NCBI GenBank assembly: GCA_025529335.1
Contig: JAMYHX010000108.1
Coordinates: 37,401-101,400 of the forward strand
DNA from: Rhizopus sp. PT2906
Lineage: Eukaryota > Mucoromycota > Mucoromycetes > Mucorales > Rhizopodaceae
Direction: 5' to 3'
DNA length: 64,000 bases
Part shown: positions 34,408 through 46,073 of the stretch, piece after piece
Numbering within the stretch: the stretch's first letter is position 1
How the letters are laid out: every line of letters starts with the position of its first letter
Program-made: the position numbers and the translations under genes
Notes under the pieces: generated by a model
The model's database searches: none
Told to the model about the DNA's origin: nothing
The model's input: only the letters and a program-made list of their open reading frames with translations

Positions 34408-35474
34408 TCAATCAGTATCACCTTCATATCCAGAACTATAGTCTCGTCTGTCAAGTTCATCGTCAAACGTTTGTGCCCAGTAGATCAACTTCATTGTTTC
34501 ATTCAAAGAAAGGTCATAATTTAGGAAATGGAGGAATTCTAGCTCCATTCTTAGTAAGGAGGTCGATTGATTAGATGTTGCAGTTGCTGGCACCTTTTTG
34601 GACGAAAAATAATGATAATTCATTGGATCGCTGTCTGAGTGAGCTTTTGGTGATGTGGGAGGTGATGGTAATATCTGTTCTTTTAAATGAGGGAAAGTGA
34701 GGGTATCTTTTACAGTATTTAAGAACGGAAGTGTAAGTGAAGGTGATTCGCCATCACTACAACTATTATTTCTATTGTCATTACTAGTAGTTGTCTTTGC
34801 TGTGGTTGAGTAGGATATATTAATGATAGATTTCAGGTTGACGTGCATATATTTCGATGCCATCATATATGCTACTAGAATAAGTCGCTGTCCGCAGCCT
34901 TTAGTTCCTTTGATATTGCCATATTTCTAAGGAGAGAATTAGTTTTACATTTTTCTTTTACTATAATAAAAAGCACCTGTTTAAGTCTGCTTATGTAATC
35001 GATAGCTAGTAGTAAAGTAATGCTAGGAGATACAGACTGAGTAGACGTCGTATTTTTGCAAAACTGTATCAGTGCTTCATTAAGATTCATTTCAGGACAA
35101 AGTAGTGTCATATCGAGTAAATTATTCATTAATTTGCAAATCCCTTCAATTGTGTCTTGTTCAGTATCTGCTTCCCAAGCTCTTGTTACAAAAGTGGCAA
35201 GTTGTACTAGTTTTAGGTTAGAGTGGAGTGATCGAGATATCGGCTAAACGTTTAACTTACAAACGCATTGTGGACTAAGCCTACGCCTTCCATTCATTTG
35301 GATAGCTTGAAGTATTAGACATGCTTGATTATAGCTTGCGCTGTAAGCTGAATTAATTTTATTTTCTTCTCGTTGACCATTCTGTCTTTGATGTACAGAA
35401 TAAGGTACAAATGTATGTCGCTGTTGATCAATAGCAGTAGTTGTAGTTTTGTGTATATCAGATTTGACTTTCAT
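34408..35474 (-). CDS. Pho80/PCL-type cyclin
   Basis: Three exons read leftward (35474-35261, 35206-34977, 34926-34408) give 320 aa. After a polar N-terminus the cyclin box runs from about residue 72: LQLATFVTRAWEADTEQD, FCKNTTSTQSVSPSITLLLA, IDYISRLKQKYGNIKG, GQRLILVAYMMASKYMHV. Late in the chain LLRMELEFLHFLNYDLSLNE completes the fold, as in Pho80/Pcl cyclins that partner Pho85-type kinases in nutrient and cell-cycle control. An insert rich in S/T/N and P (KEQILPSPPTSPKAH, with SPPTSP kinase sites) interrupts the box between the two halves. The first intron is 54 bp, ends CTAG, and keeps V-L-Q-L in frame. Partner and role are inferred from the family. Confidence 0.78.
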
Positions 35475-35583
35475 AAATGATTACAAGAAAAAAAAAGAAA
35501 GAAAGGTAGGAATAGTCCGTGTATATATGCGTATTGTTCGGGATCAAATAAATGCCGTTGCGCATTAAAAGGGGATTGGTTTT

Positions 35584-35619
35584 TTATTACCGGATAAGTT
35601 TTCTATTACCGGATAAGTT
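35584..35619. repeat. Tandem direct repeat upstream of the cyclin
   Basis: The unit tattaccggataagtt occurs twice in a row (35585-35600 and 35604-35619), about 110-145 bp upstream of the cyclin ATG. Its position makes a paired protein-binding site plausible; this is not shown. Confidence 0.55.
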
Positions 35620-37161
35620 GGTCAATACCATTATTCGGCTAATTTGTTTTAGCGCTTACGCAATACCCGTCTTTCGATCCCTCCTTGAGTAACTCACGCC
35701 ATAAGCGATTTAAACGCATTGGATGGATCAGATACTCCTTTCTCTTCCTTTGCTTTTAAGCTGCCGACCTTTTCTTAATAGCATATGATTTTTATGCAAT
35801 TCTTTCAAAGATTGTTCCGAGACTTCAAAATATTAGTTAAAGGGAAGGAAGAGAAAGAAAAAGACTCAGGTGATGTTAAAGCTATGGGCATTTTAGACAA
35901 GAGTATATGCTTAAATAAAGATCTCATGTTTTTTGATTCCACACAACTTAATATGACCTTATACTGATATGTCTCATCTTCATATTTCTCTATCCTCTTT
36001 AGTTACAGCTTCATTTCCATTAACTCTACTTTGGCTTAAAATCGATCTTTTAGTTATCAAATCTGGCTGTAACAGCTACACACAATCTTCAAAAAAGGAT
36101 ACAAAAAGAGACTGCTGAAAGTAGACTAGCCATCATCGATATCCATATGAATTGTATGAAAACAATGTCTATTAAAAAATTGAAATCAATTATTCTGTTA
36201 AAACAAAGACACACATAGAATGTAAACTTTGAGCTGCTCTAAATAAGCTTTCCAAGAAGCCAAACGAAAGCACATGATCTTTTCTATAGTAGCAAGAATG
36301 CGTCTTATTACAGCCTTATATTGGAGAGCATCTGTCTAAAAAGTAGTCAATATTGACTATATAAAACTTTCTTATATTATTTATCACGGAACTGACGTAC
36401 GGGATACCTTATATAGGAAATGAAAGTTTTTCTTGGATATTATGGCTTTTGATGTGATTTTTGACACGAACTTCATATACTTCTCCATTATTTGTTGCGC
36501 ATACATGATGTCATAAAGTTGCCAGAGCTACATTTCTGGTTGGCCGTGTATTTATAGTTTCCAAGTGGTTAAATCCCACTTTTTGTTGGGCTTCATGGTT
36601 AGAGGCGATTCTTTGGTCACTGTCAAGGTTATGGGAAGCCAATGTTGCGTTTTACAAAAGGAAATTACCAAGATTGACTCGGTTTCTAATCACTTGTTAG
36701 TTATTTAGAGAACCTTGGAAATTAATCTACACAGTGGATAGAAGCGGAATCATTGCTGTTCCCAGATCTGTATGAAGACTTCAAAATGTTGTAGTTGTTG
36801 ATTGTGTTTAGCAACAAATCTTATCTTTTTAGTTTTCTTTCCCAAAATCCACTAAATCTTCTTGAGAGCCTCTATTTGTAAAGTCAGAATATTTGACGCA
36901 TATCGGACTGTACGATATATAATCTCAATGTAAAGGATTTTAAACTAAAATAATATAAACAAGTTGATTTGAGATACAGCCAAATAAGTTTACAGATAGT
37001 TTTGCATACAATGAACTAGACACCATTTATCACACCCTTTTCACAATTGAAAATCATGCTGAAAGGGTAAATATCAAAATTCCAAAAAAGGAAAAATTCG
37101 TTAATATAAAACTGAATCATACATAAAATGGCTTCTTCTTACCCACTGGTATTCAAATAGC
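35620..37161. other. Decayed coding and spacer
   Basis: A few coding-like snippets on the plus strand (for example KRIQKETAESRLAIIDIHMN near 36090-36155) suggest another eroded expanded-family copy. No intact gene and no clear element ends are seen. Confidence 0.4.
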
Positions 37162-40100
37162 TTACGCTATGAAGCCAGCTCGTTGCACCACCACTTCATA
37201 GAAGTGTGTGTTTTTCAGGTGAACGCGGCAAAAGTATATATATGTTTTGATTTTAAAGTTGTAAGCTGAGCTTCGGACAAAAGGGAGGAAGGTCCTTCTG
37301 AATATTATATTTGTCATGGCCAAAATCCCAATTGCTGCAGCTGACATCACGTCTCTGTTGCTGGTAGCTCCTCCGAACTTGAAAGCTGGGCAATCTGGTT
37401 TTAAGCATCGTGATGTACCCAATACTGGATGAGCAAGATGATGGTAGCAGTAAATACAGAGTTGCAAGGTCATGTACTCATCGGTGATTATGGTGGTTGC
37501 ATGGTGTTTGTGTTTTCTTTGTAGCCATTTGCCTACTATAAGATCATATCCTTTGATTGTGCTGCCAACTCCTAATCTTTGATTCCCGATTGCCATAACT
37601 GGGTGAGATCTTTTCGAGCCTTGAAGAACAAATTGTCGCTCTGGAAGCCATGCGATTTTTGACGGTTCTAGTCTTTGCTTCCAAAGTCCTTCTTTGTCTA
37701 CTTATCTTTTTCCCGTAATAAAAGTCTCGTAATTTCTGTCTTTCTTTCATTGCGACCTATAGCCAGTGGCTAATTCGTGTCCGTTAAATGATCCAATAGG
37801 ACTTACAACAAAATATCTTTTTAGTGACATAACATTGGCTGGTTGAACTTCTTTGATAATAAACTTAAATTACTTTCAATTGTGGGAACAACCTTTCCAA
37901 ATGACTGTCAGTTATTCATGTCTATACCTATTTTAACTGATGGTACCAACCGTATTTTTCTTTCGTTTTTCAATACTGTATTGAAATTTGTTCTTCCGCG
38001 GCCGTTATTTTAATTTTGTTAGCCTATGCCACAATGAAATAAATTATATACTTACAGACTATTATCAGGATGGAATTTATTGTAAAGGTTCAAATGGGTG
38101 TTAAACATTTTCATGGATATAGGCACCGTCACAGACATTGTCTTGAGACCATAATCTGTTCCACTAAACCTTGTTTGTTTTAATTCCGTTGGCAAGTCGA
38201 CGCTATCATCTGAATGTTGCTTTCTTAAAGTGTATCTTAAAGACTAGTTAAAATGATAATCAGTTAACAAAGATTCATTTGATTATACATAATAATAAGT
38301 CTTTGCATAAACGTTTCGGCAAGTGTACTCCTCTCTTCTTAATGCTTTGAGTTCTTGACAAAGCACTTCTAGTTCATTAAAATCTCTCCATCTCTCCTCT
38401 TTTTTTTGCCTTTATTAGAGCAGCAGCCATCCTACGACTATCTTTATCAGCCATTCCATTTCTTTCCTTTTTCATTTTTCGAATCTCTTTGTCAATCTTT
38501 TCCAAACTGAAAGCTTCCTTCTTTTTCAATAACTGTGCACTCAATGTCGTGATTTCTTCTTTCAAGTCTTTTAATCGTTTTTCTTTAGGTTGACTTTCTT
38601 CGGATAAGCTCGGTATGACAGCTGACTGTTTTGAACTGATTGATGTCGCAGTTGCTGAAGTGGTTTTTAAGGAAACGCCAGTAAGGATACAGTTGACTAA
38701 GCCAGGACGAACTAAGATTCTATGTATAAACTTCAGTTTTCTTGAATTTCAATACGACATAATACTATCCATATCAAATATAAATCCAAATACATCTGTT
38801 TTTCGTTAAGTGCCATAGCGCGAGTCGATATTTTCACCCCATTTTTACAAACAAGATCAAACATTTGCTCTCCATAGCTAGTCAGTAAGGTGTATAACAT
38901 TGCGGTATCCAACGGCAAGCACAAGAGAGATGATGGTTGTGGCCTAGAACAGACTTTTATCGTATGCTTTTTATGTCCAAGAATATCGAAAAGTATGTTT
39001 GATAAGAATATAAAAGGAAGTTGAGCAAGAATAGTGTATCAAAGGTCTTTTTGTGGAATGTATTGCTTTAAGAGCGAAAACAATATGAAGCACACAGAAA
39101 ACTCCTTTTCGGATAAGTCGCTTATTTCAATATCTTGCTTGTTGATCATTTCAGCGTCATGATTATAGAGAAGCGATTTGAGAATCCCCTTTAGTTTTGC
39201 CAATCTTCTGCCAGATATGTTAACTTCATCATCTTCTTCGATAACTGTTTCAACATCCTGATCCGTGTTATCAACCTTAGCTACTGCCTTCTTTCTTTTA
39301 GGCTAAGTGTAAAACATATACTTGTTAAAAGCACGTTCTGTTGTATCAAGTTCATGTATTACTTTCTTCTTCCATTGGAGTTCCTTAATATGCTCGATTT
39401 TTCTGGCGATTTTATCTGCTTTAGTCGTTTTGTTCTTCTCTTGATACTTATGCAACTGTTTTCGGTATTTGTTGAGTAGAGATCTCTTCTTATTTCTGCT
39501 GAAAATGCTGTTTTCAGTTACTACAGTGTGGCTTGCATCAGAGGTTGTTTGTAATTCGTTTATATATTTCCTTCTGATTCTTTCCTTTTTAGGCTGGATA
39601 TGCAGTTTCAACAATATCCTCAACGTCTTTTCAATGGCGCTCTTCAGCCTTTCGCCGTTTTTATACATAATATCCAAATTGGTTGAAAACTGTGCGATAA
39701 CAGATTTCTTGATTGTTACATTGAAATCCTTGGCTTCGGCAAAAATATGTTGTACTTCGCTGCTGATATTGTTATCAGTTGGTTGAGAACTATTTCCTGC
39801 TTGACTAGTCCCTCCAGCTTGTACTTGCTCATACATACTTATCCAAAGAGGATGCCTAGTTCTTGTCTACTGTTGGACCCCCACTGCACCAAAATTCAAT
39901 GTATTGACGACTTGCAAGTGACCAAAAGAAAAAAGAGACTTGTAGTTAGCATCATCGCTGCTTGCATTTCTGATCGGTGCCGGTAATACGAATAGTGAAG
40001 CATCTCTGTAAAATTCACTTGGTACAAGTGTATTTATTTCCAAAAGAGCACCGCCAGACATTGCAAATGTTGTCATTGTCAGTTAAACAACAAGGGAGAA

Positions 40101-40676
40101 GATACAAGCAAAATCAGAATATTTGCAGACTGCAGAGATAAGCTTTTTCATAATAGTAGATCTTAACTCTGCAGGGAGATCTTTCCGTATGGCTTGACCA
40201 AGAGGCATTACAATTGATTTGACTTGGTGTTCCGCTGATTGAGTACTTATTTCATCTGCCTCTGATTCTGCTCTTTCATCAAGCTTCTCCTTTACTGCAG
40301 AAAACAAGCTGTCAAAGTTTTCCTGTAAGTAACTCTTGTACAGCGAGAGAGCATTGATTTTTAGACGTTTGGCAGTATTGCCGGTCCTGTAAGGACCATG
40401 TTGCGAGTCAAGTGTTTCAAAAGCACTTGGAGGTACCATTTTACGTTCTTCTTCTGTATTCCTTAAGCTAGCACCATCGCTTTCGGGATGTTGATTTAAA
40501 TACGTTTCAATAATGGAAGTTAGCCTTGATCTGAAAGCCTCGGTAAGTAGCAGACGGAAATCACTTTCAATAGGTCTAAAAGTAGCAGTAGATGGTGCCC
40601 TTCTCTTGCTTCTGGGCACAGGGAGATTATACTCCACACCTTCGATATGGTCTTCTACTCTTCTTCGTTTACCCAT
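37162..40676 (-). pseudogene. Fanzor (TnpB-like nuclease) pseudogene 2
   Basis: Nearly complete locus read leftward. It starts MGKRRRVEDHIEGVEYNLPV with a second basic motif RSKRRAP (NLS). From 40676 to 38733 the frame is unbroken for about 648 codons except for five stops (40083, 39867, 39303, 39039, 38733). A lysine-rich coiled region follows (38565-38377). RuvC-I is TRFSGTDYGLKTMS (Asp at 38156-38154), RuvC-II is TIITDEYMTLQLCIYC (Glu at 37479-37477), and RuvC-III is CLKPDC...TSNRDVMSAAAIGI (Asp at 37353-37351). GNQRLGVGSTIKG precedes RuvC-II as in the family. So D/E/D and four zinc cysteines are all retained. Introns are likely near 38070 (GTAAGT). The first stop aligns with Gln in the 31.2-kb paralogue. 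It looks recently silenced. Confidence 0.82.
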
Positions 40677-42005
40677 TAAGTTGAAAGTGAGGAAGAAAAA
40701 AGAAAATGGACACCATCTTTTTTATTTTTATATATTTTGACGCTTGAGAGACCTTTGATAGGTCAACATTTAATTCATCAAAAGTGAATTATTGATCTCA
40801 TTATTACGACTCTGATGGTTTATTTGTCGTAACTAACTAGTACAAATGCTCTAAAAAGGAGAATATGATCAACGGGCGACAGTGATGCCTGAAATATGCG
40901 ACCCGAGCAAAACAAACACGTATCCATTCTTTTGTATCCCTTGTTGATTGAAGTAAATTCCTTGACCTTTCTAACGATTTTTTTAGATTAATTCTTTTTT
41001 ACTACTATACTACCAGTGATTAGAGAATACTACTCCATGTGGTATTTCTACGGAGGGACCTGGCAGGGACTCTCAAGATACGCAACAGCAACTGGAATGT
41101 GTTATACTATGTAAGCCTAAAAAGTTTACAGAAGCTAATAGAGGCCCCGTTGAGAAACAGCATTCTAATCCGACGCAAACCACCAACACTATTCCTAACT
41201 ATTTACATGACGCTATCGACACCGGGGGAGGGGTAAGTTCAGCTTCAGCCCAAGCAGCAGGGTTTGGTCTGCAGAAGAGAAAAGAAGGGAACGTAAAGGT
41301 TTGCGAGTTAAAAACCATACTGTTTGCACTGCAAGTTTATCTACCATAGTATACGAGCTCGATCCTGCAGACATAATCAGATAATACAGCATCATTGAAA
41401 TATGTGAGCAAAGCAAGAGGAAGAAATTGCTACAGTCATTCCTATTGAACACAGTGATAGAAGCAGAAGTGATAGTTTGCGTCAACAATATAACTTTGTA
41501 TAACACTTTCAGAGCACTCGTCAAACTCATGCTGGATACATGCCAAGTTATTATTTGCATCTGTTTCTTTATGAAATAAAAGTGTCTTGCATTATCTCAG
41601 AATAAAATAATTTGTTTTATCTGATGATAACACAGTAGACAACAACTTTACAGTTCTGTCTAAGAGAATTACACAAGTAAATACACACTTGAAAGAAGGA
41701 AGGCATCCTTCTGTTAAACTTGATATCATTCACGTATTGAACTTGAGTGAGGCAGAGAAAAAAGACTAAGGACAAAATGAATATAGTATTGCGAATAGCA
41801 AAAATTGTACGATAAATAAAAGTTGTTGTTAAAAAAGAATCATGTCAAGACACTTTCTACAATTGCTGCTATTCTTTAATCCTTCTTTCAAGCAAAATAT
41901 ACAGTTAAGTCTGTAACGTTCTTATAGCAATTTATGAGAGAAAAAGGTGAATGAAGCAGAGAAGATTGAGATCAAAAAAGAAAAAAAAAAAAAAAGGCGA
42001 AATAC
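40677..42005. other. Spacer with possible relics
   Basis: Promoter side of Fanzor pseudogene 2, then coding-like snippets near 41000-41560 (GVSSASAQAAGFG, KVCELKTILFALQVYLP) with stops. No family is recognised. Confidence 0.4.
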
Positions 42006-43150
42006 GCGCGCAATGATGAGCAAGAAAAAGACATCGTTTGTACAAGTTGCCGCCAAAAGGGGCACAAGACTACAAGGTCTTCCTTATGCCCAAATCGAAA
42101 GTTAACAAAGCAAAAAGAACCTCAGCAGCTCATGAGAAATCGAAAGATAACAGTCAAAACAAAACTAGAGATTATTCTGCGCCCTACTCATAGAAGCATA
42201 AAAGACAAAGTAATCAAAGTATCTAAAGACATTAGGAACATTTTAGTTTGTGTTTGGCTCTTTTTGAACTATTATATGTCACGATGGCCTTGTTATCGAT
42301 AAAAAAAAAGTCTCCACTCAGAACCTTTGGTATTCTATCAGTCAATTGGTATTGGGAAAAACACCAACAAGAAGTCGCTTCCAGACGGCATCTTTAGCAG
42401 CTGGAAAAGTTTCTCAAGTCGATACAAAGGATCCCATTGCCAGATACAGCCAATGTCTGAATTCTGCTTGTACTGAGGTAGCGACATGCTATAATAACAT
42501 GATTGTTGAATGTTTCCAATCAAAGTTTATGTCATATGTGGTTTGTACGATTAGAATGTCAGTGAACCAGGTAATAAGAATCTATTATTTATATTGTACA
42601 TTGCTCGCTCTAATACACTCAAATACATTGTCAAAATAGAAAACATCTTCAAAGATTTACTGAATACAACTACCAGCATATCTGCGGCCTGAGAATGTAA
42701 CATATACAACAATTAAAGAAGGAACCGCCATATATTCTCTCTGTGAAGCCTTTCGAAAGAGCAAGAGAAGAACAGGTCAACATACTGATCAACGGCGGCA
42801 AGACGTACTACAAAGATAGGAGAAAAAAAAAACAAGGAAGATTATAAGCTGCAATATACTCATTTGGTAACCTACGATTGTTTGTTAATAGACCTTAAAA
42901 GCAATGGAGGTCGCAAAGAAATATATGCGAAAGAGAGAAAATACTTACAGTTGCTTTCGATTCAAGAATGTTTGGGAAGGACAGCATAAAGTTCAAAAGA
43001 CATAGAGCAGAAGTAGCAGGTGTTCTTTACAAAGCATTAAAAATAAGAAAAAGACAAGAAAACGCTATTGTTGTAACAGTTATAGAGCTTAGAATATCAA
43101 GAGTAAAGCGTTATTCTCTAATTTTGAATATCCTACTTAACGAGTAGGCG
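42006..43150 (+). pseudogene. Zinc-knuckle relic, probable Fanzor N-terminal region
   Basis: From 42006 a frame reads ARNDEQEKDIVCTSCRQKGH then KTTRSSLCPNRK, a CX2CX4HX7C zinc knuckle. Further on, 42340-42570 reads PIARYSQCLNSACTEVATCY, NNMIVECFQSKFMSYV, ending at a GTAATA donor-like site; this helix pattern resembles N-terminal lobes of Mucoromycota Fanzors as I remember them. Pieces at 42870-43140 are basic and broken by stops. Whether it is one gene is uncertain; the knuckle is the firmest part. Confidence 0.4.
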
Positions 43151-44247
43151 AAAGAAAAAGAAATAAAGATGACACGTATTTATGCATAAAAATGTTGTCA
43201 GTTAATACATAAAATACAAACTGCTCAGATATTTCATCAGTAATGGATTACTAGTATCGGCAATGCTTATGATATTCTTTATTGTGTGCATGTATCGTTT
43301 TCCAAAGCAACTAGTCTGATTCATTTACACTATCACTAAATTTAACAAACAAAAGCTTCTCTTTTTTTTTGAAATACAGAAAGCATTTAAATTCAGCTTT
43401 GAGAACCTGCTTCTAAGAAGACCCTGAAATCCCCTGATTTCTCATGGTGCCTTCTGCCAGGATTGACTAAATCGGCATAGAGTAAATGAATAACTTTCAA
43501 AAATATGTCACTATTGGATTAATAATAAACAACATAATAAGTAGCTTCCATATTTCTTTATTTAAAACAACTAGATATGTATATATGCAAGCTATCTGTA
43601 AATTGCCCTTAATGATCTCAGACCATTTTACATCCTCATGCTTTATTAAATGATCATTTAATCATAAATTCACCCATTGAAAGTGATTTACGAGGGATTT
43701 ATAGATTCATTCATTGCCAGAAAAGATCAGCTAAACAAATGATCAGGTATTGTTTCATTTGAAACGCTCACAGGGGCTTGATTAGATCATACACTGAAAA
43801 AGTAAATTTACAAATCTACATGGTGTGAACAATTTAGAAAAGCCAAAGAAGACAACGATGAATCTAATTATGGGAGTTTTAAACGTGAATATTGGCATGT
43901 CATATGTTTATACAACAGAAACCAAGGAATATTGCAAAATCTCAAAGAATCACAAGGTTGAACACGTAGTCAGAAGGGGGACAGTAGATGGTAACAAGGA
44001 AAAACAAAATAGCACCGCTATGCAGCAACAAATTGAATACCTTAAGCTCCTATCCCTTTTGGTACAGAACTGCATCACTATCTGTCTCGTTTATTCTTGT
44101 TCTGAATATATACATTTACAATAAGAACAAAGTGTAACCACTGGTGAAGTTTATGTTACCTTTGTATTTATAAATTTGCTCAATGGTAGTTCTCTCTCTT
44201 CCTGAAGTCCACAATAGAAGATTGCATTTCTTAAAGGATACTTTGTA
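43151..44247. other. Spacer with faint coding traces
   Basis: A forward stretch near 43822-43955 reads WCEQFRKAKEDNDESNYGSF in one frame before a stop. Nothing else is supported. Confidence 0.35.
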
Positions 44248-44786
44248 ATGTCGGTGATCCTGCATAATACTTTAATAGTCCTAGCTTTATTCTTAGTCAG
44301 CTGTATGTTGCTCCAATCAACATGGGCATCTAAGCTTGATGTTGATAAAACTATTATTAAGTGGGATGGAAACTTAACAATTTCTCAATATTTGTTGATA
44401 AAAACGAAAAGACCTTTTACTTCTACCCCAAGTTAAACAAGACACAAGTTTTGGAGAGATTAGAAGAAGATAAAATTATAATGTTTGGTGCCCAAAACTG
44501 TGAAGTCAAGGTGACCAGAACCTACGATATAAAGTGGTTTGGAGGTTACAACCAATAGCAGTGCTTGTGCCAGACTTGGAAAGGCGGCTGCGCTTATACC
44601 AAGCAGTTTTGTCAAGGAACTGAATGGTCTCTTGGCGGTGGTGTTTTTGGTCTTGAAGCTTCGCTAGGTGCTAGTTCTAAGGTCTGTTTTGGATATGAAC
44701 ATAGCTGTAGCGAAGATGGCAAACAAACATGGACGAAGCTTTACTCTAATATGCTGAGAGAAAAAGTCACAGGAAAGTATGAATGA
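44248..44786 (+). pseudogene. Secreted cysteine-containing protein, broken
   Basis: Starts with a strong signal peptide (MSVILHNTLIVLALFLVSCM, ending near TWA). After 40 codons the frame shifts by one base near 44360, continuing as WKLNNFSIFVDKNEKTFYFY and CEVKVTRTYDIKWFGGYN, then a TAG at about 44557, then CLCQTWKGGCAYTKQFCQGT, GGGVFGLEASLGASSKVCFG and YEHSCSEDGKQTW to the stop at 44786. The lesions are thus one frameshift and one nonsense codon over about 180 residues. There are at least eight cysteines in the mature part. I do not recognise the family. Intronic explanations fail because no GT-AG pair fits either lesion. Confidence 0.5.
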
Positions 44787-46000
44787 GATAGAACCTATAT
44801 GGGCTATCTCTCATTCGGAACACGCGATTTTGATGTAACTATCACTTAGTCCGACCGATATGAATGCAAACATGAGAGATAGTCATCTAATAACTGCATT
44901 TCGGGTTAACTACAATCGTGCTTCAATAATTAGTCAATTGGTGAAAAGAAGATAAAAAATATGATACATGCTCTCTGAGCCACGCTTTATTTTGCTTTTA
45001 GAATTATAAAACAATAAAATATATCTCTTCTTCGCATTTTTCTATGCTAGCGGGATAACCATGAAACACGATTATAGTCATCGTCGATACTAAAGGCGGA
45101 CATGCATCAGGTTTTCGACCTTCTTTTTACCGATTGACTAAATAGAAACACTTCCTTTTGCACTATAGCAGATGGATTCTTAAGAAGTACAGTTGAAAGG
45201 ACGATTATGGAGATGTGTTTTAGAACAACTATGCTATTCCTATAAGCTCAAAAAAGGAAATCAACCATTATGATTATACTTTCATTTTGATAAACACTTT
45301 GGCTTTATTCCAAATCTTTTCGTAGATAAATGACATCTAGGCACACAACCTCAGCTTTTTATTTTCTGAGTAGTTTTTAAGCATAGCTACAAAATACACA
45401 AAGCCACTTTTTGGACTTTTTTTTTCTTTTTTTTTTTTTTTTTTTTTTTTTCTTTTTAAATACTTATCTATGTTTAATTAATCAGGCTGCATAAGTAATT
45501 TATATAAACCACCATAGCTTTTACATAAGTCTTTATTAGATTTGCAAAGTTCTCTCTTAATTTAGCTATCCGCTTCCATTGCTTTGAAAAATTTATATAT
45601 CATTACATGCTAAACTCTCTTATTTACAGCTCAATAAGATCCAGTAGGGCCCCAGCCACTTAGCTCATGTATGGTAACTCCTCTTAATACAGTTGCTTTG
45701 TAGAGTTGAAATTGACTAGCTTTGTTTCAAAAAAAAAAAAAAAAAAAAAAACTTTTTAAAGCAATGATGTCTATTACGAAGTTAATTTTCAACTTTAAGA
45801 ATAATGCGCAAGAGAATTGACTCGTTACGCACAATACATGGAAATTACGACTTCTAATACATTACTTGGTGCAAATATGTTGGATTCAATGACACAGGAA
45901 CTTACAATGTAGAGCATGTTTGAAGAATTCTCACAATATGGCCGTGGCTTAAATTACCAAAAAAGGAGTTTTGTGTAACGTCAAGAAAAGGAGATAAAAA
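44787..46000. other. AT-rich spacer with long homopolymers
   Basis: Holds a T-rich tract at about 45418-45456 (over 30 T with few breaks) and an A24 run at about 45728-45751. No gene is seen. Confidence 0.5.
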
Positions 46001-46073
46001 TGCCTACTGGGTGAATCGAACACCCGACCTTTGCTTTACGAGAGCAACGCTCTGCCAACTGAGCCAAGCAGGC
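46001..46073 (-). tRNA. tRNA-Thr (anticodon CGU)
   Basis: The reverse strand folds as a full cloverleaf: acceptor GCCTGCT with AGTAGGC (one G-U), D stem GCTC/GAGC, anticodon stem TTGCT/AGCAA with loop CTCGTAA (anticodon CGT), T stem GGGTG/CACCC with TTCGATT, discriminator A. There is no intron. It decodes ACG threonine codons. It lies alone in the relic-rich block. Confidence 0.93.

Noticed and set aside
45418..45456. Retroposon poly-A tail (reverse strand)
   Set aside because: No coding or SINE-like body next to the tract and no target duplication found.
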